A stretch of DNA of 7,380 nt from assembly GCA_934201705.1 (NCBI GenBank), contig CAKPXF010000037.1, positions 1 to 7,380 on the forward strand, written 5' to 3'. The stretch is from an uncultured Bacilli bacterium (GTDB lineage Bacteria; Bacillota_I; Bacilli_A; RFN20; CAG-631). Made by a program: the position numbers and the translations under genes. Below the pieces are notes generated by a model. It made no database searches. It was given only the letters and a program-made list of their open reading frames with translations, and was not told the origin of the DNA. Within the stretch, counting starts at the first letter, position 1; each line of letters starts with the position of its first letter. This document shows positions 6,175 through 7,380 of this stretch, piece after piece.

Positions 6175-6668
6175 AAGCAGTTCATATGCTAATTGGCATT
6201 CCAGGAAGTGGTAAATCAACATATTGTAAAGAAATCTTAATAAATAAATATAAAAATGCTATTTTAGTAGCTTCTGATAAGGTTAGAGACAATAATCCAA
6301 ATGTTAAAGAAATTGATATTTGGCCAATAATCTATAAGCAATGTGCTGACGCATTAAATTCTAATAAAAGTTTAATATTTGATGCTACAAATATAACTCC
6401 TTCTGTTAGAAAGTTGTTTTTTGATAAAATTGATGAGTTAGGTGCTAAAAACTATGAAAAAATTGCTTATTATTTTATAACTGATGTTAATAAATGTATA
6501 AACCGTGTTGAAAAAAGGAATCAAAACCCAAACGAAAGATATTTACCAGTAAATATTATTAGTGGATATAATGATCGAATCATTGCTCCTTCTAAAAAGG
6601 AAGGTTTTAAAGAAATAATAGTCATTGACAATAACAAAAATAAGAAAATTCATCAAATAAATGTGTAA
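6171..6668 (+). CDS. P-loop kinase, T4 polynucleotide kinase-like (AAA family ATPase)
   Basis: The protein has 165 residues. GIPGSGKST (9-17) is the Walker A motif, with K15. ASDKVRD (34-40) supplies D36 and R39, matching the D-x-x-R of the T4 Pnk kinase domain (its catalytic Asp and phosphate-contacting Arg). IFDATNITPSVRK (69-81) matches the family's DTN-x-x-x-x-x-R stretch. RVEKRNQNPNERYLP (113-127) is an arginine-rich lid. The kinase centre therefore looks complete. The substrate may be a nucleic-acid 5' end or a small molecule; stand-alone proteins of this size are mostly uncharacterised. There is no phosphatase or ligase domain, so an RNA-repair operon is not indicated. The start overlaps the acetyltransferase stop by four bases (ATGA), and GGAG at 6159-6162 is the RBS. 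It is the last gene of the cluster, with a terminator starting in its stop codon. Confidence 0.85.
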   Translation: MKAVHMLIGIPGSGKSTYCKEILINKYKNAILVASDKVRDNNPNVKEIDIWPIIYKQCADALNSNKSLIFDATNITPSVRKLFFDKIDELGAKNYEKIAYYFITDVNKCINRVEKRNQNPNERYLPVNIISGYNDRIIAPSKKEGFKEIIVIDNNKNKKIHQINV

Positions 6669-6695
6669 AAAGGGCGATTTAATCGTCTTTTTATT
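6668..6695 (+). terminator. Intrinsic terminator of the peptidase/GNAT/kinase cluster
   Basis: The arms 6668-6678 and 6682-6692 pair over 11 positions, with two G-U wobbles and a TTA loop. The core is GGGCGAT against ATCGTC, and the right arm ends in a T-run. It overlaps the last base of the kinase stop codon. Confidence 0.8.
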
Positions 6696-6707
6696 TATAC
6701 TTAATAG

Positions 6708-6836
6708 AACATTAACATTATTATTTTTTTAAAAAAAACATTATCTACTATTAGTAGAGTCTCATAATATATTATGTTTCTAAATGAAACTTGATTAATC
6801 TAATTAAATAATTAGAATATCAAGTATAGAATAGAA
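6708..6836 (+). promoter_or_regulatory. Palindrome-rich region upstream of the exported hydrolase fragment
   Basis: This region holds several signals in series. Three AACATTA copies start at 6708, 6714 and 6737, the last two flanking a T7A8 tract (6724-6738). TCTACT/AGTAGA form a hairpin (6744-6758). A perfect 14-bp palindrome, CATAATATATTATG, lies at 6763-6776. GTTTC/GAAAC follow at 6776-6790. A compound inverted repeat at 6789-6825 has ACTTGAT/ATCAAGT as outer arms and TCTAATT/AATTAGA as inner arms. A -10-like TATAGA (6825-6830) lies just after it, six bases before the ATG at 6837. The density suggests operators or alternative leader structures; function is inference. Confidence 0.45.
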
Positions 6837-7319
6837 ATGTTAGGAGAAGAAATAAAAAAGAAAAAATCGATTATATTATTTTCAATGCTGTCATTATTAA
6901 CAGTAAAAATTGATTTAAAAAATGTCTTGGCAAGTAGTAGTAAAGAACTTTTTCAATGGTACTCATCACTAGATAATATAAGTAATGCACAATTAGAAAT
7001 AGAGACTAACACCATACAATTTTCACAAAAGGACGAAAGTTCATTATCATATGATTATTCTTTAACTAATGTAAATTATGAAACTGATAGTGCCAAAATA
7101 ACAGTTATAACTCACGGTTTAGGCGGAGATGCAAGTGGATGGAGTAATCAATCACATTATGGATATACATCTAATCTTGAATTTATATATGACTCAAATT
7201 CAATAATTGAAAAATTAAGGAAACACACAAATGGCGATGTTTACTTAGCTAAATTTACAAGTGAAACAGACTTTTATTTTGAAAGATTACGTGATTTTTC
7301 TACTGAAGAAGTTTCATAA
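6837..7319 (+). CDS. Truncated exported alpha/beta-hydrolase (lipase-like N-terminal fragment)
   Basis: The protein has 160 residues. Residues 7-32 (KKKKS, then IILFSMLSLL, then NVLA) form a signal peptide with a likely cut after A32. KITVITHGLGGDASGWSN (87-104) is the HG oxyanion-hole motif and following loop seen near the start of bacterial lipase-type alpha/beta hydrolases. A full enzyme would next have a GxSxG nucleophile elbow and later an acid and a histidine. The frame instead stops with TAA at 7317-7319, about 65 residues after HG, and no other frame in the next 40 bases continues it. It is therefore catalytically incomplete, most likely a pseudogene fragment or a remnant of gene duplication. 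The start is doubtful. ATG 6837 has no RBS, whereas AGGAG at 6842-6846 lies inside the frame five bases before an ATA at 6852, from which the protein would read (M)KKKKSII, a textbook signal-peptide start. Confidence 0.6.
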   Translation: MLGEEIKKKKSIILFSMLSLLTVKIDLKNVLASSSKELFQWYSSLDNISNAQLEIETNTIQFSQKDESSLSYDYSLTNVNYETDSAKITVITHGLGGDASGWSNQSHYGYTSNLEFIYDSNSIIEKLRKHTNGDVYLAKFTSETDFYFERLRDFSTEEVS

Positions 7320-7345
7320 ATATAACTAATTTACATAAAAAATAT

Positions 7346-7352
7346 AGGGAGG
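7346..7352 (+). promoter_or_regulatory. RBS of the gene starting at 7361
   Basis: AGGGAGG lies eight bases before ATG 7361, nearly identical in sequence and spacing to the aminopeptidase RBS. It supports a real gene start only 41 bases after the hydrolase fragment. Confidence 0.75.
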
Positions 7353-7360
7353 AATAAATT

Positions 7361-7380
7361 ATGAATTTAAAAAAAGCTAG
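7361..7380 (+). CDS. Start of a further gene, cut by the window edge
   Basis: Only MNLKKA and two further bases are visible. The lysines after the start fit a signal-peptide n-region, so the product may be exported like its neighbour. I see no terminator between it and the hydrolase fragment, so the two may share a transcript. It could be a paralogue of the truncated hydrolase; nothing in the window proves this. Confidence 0.6.

Noticed and set aside
6171..6668. Zeta toxin of a toxin-antitoxin pair
   Set aside because: The P-loop is shared with zeta toxins, but the D-x-x-R and DATN motifs fit the T4 Pnk kinase group better, and no small epsilon-like antitoxin gene is adjacent.
1..7380. Mycoplasma-type code with TGA as tryptophan
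   Set aside because: TGA occurs as a stop at 2182-2184 and 6172-6174, the second in a standard ATGA overlap, and tryptophans are encoded by TGG.
1..7380. CRISPR array, insertion sequence, tRNA or rRNA
   Set aside because: I found no regularly spaced repeats, transposase-like frame with terminal inverted repeats, cloverleaf or rRNA-like stretch on either strand.

Overview
The window is AT-rich, and its codons favour A/T at third positions. It has strong AGGAGG-type ribosome binding sites, a TTG start and T-rich hairpin terminators. TGA is a stop at the ends of two genes, and tryptophan is written TGG, so the code is standard rather than the Mycoplasma code. Together with the YitT-type membrane protein, the M18 aminopeptidase and the PepE/GNAT/kinase cluster, this suggests a low-GC Firmicutes relative, plausibly a gut member of the Erysipelotrichia, RF39 or Acholeplasma side. 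That placement is inference from composition and gene content only.

Layout. (1) Positions 29-1021 encode a secreted protein: a signal peptide, a PPC-like beta-sandwich and a matrixin (metzincin) fold whose zinc-binding motif has lost all its histidines and the catalytic glutamate. (2) Positions 1171-2184 encode a protein that looks like a Firmicutes macro-domain plus helix-turn-helix protein, but its ADP-ribose-binding loops have been replaced. (3) A 17-bp perfect-stem bidirectional terminator (2231-2270) separates it from the convergent YitT-type membrane protein gene (3220-2264, minus strand). (4) A divergent promoter region (3221-3358) serves that gene and the M18 aminopeptidase gene (3359-4720), which has its own terminator. 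(5) A tight three-gene set follows: an S51 peptidase E-like protein (4752-5438), a GNAT acetyltransferase with a C-terminal extension (5422-6174) and a T4-Pnk-like P-loop kinase (6171-6668). These genes overlap by 17 and 4 bases and end in a terminator. (6) After about 140 bp full of nested palindromes comes a short exported fragment of an alpha/beta hydrolase (6837-7319) that stops before any nucleophile motif could appear. A new gene then starts at 7361 and leaves the window.

The middle of the window (2264-6668) is ordinary housekeeping and peptide or small-molecule metabolism. The two ends are unusual. On the left, two neighbouring genes encode proteins related to enzymes but apparently without the active-site residues. 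On the right lies a truncated exported hydrolase with an odd start region. I see no CRISPR array, transposase, tRNA, rRNA or recognisable defence system. The best candidates for undescribed biology are the zinc-less matrixin and the macro/HTH protein with the degenerate pocket.
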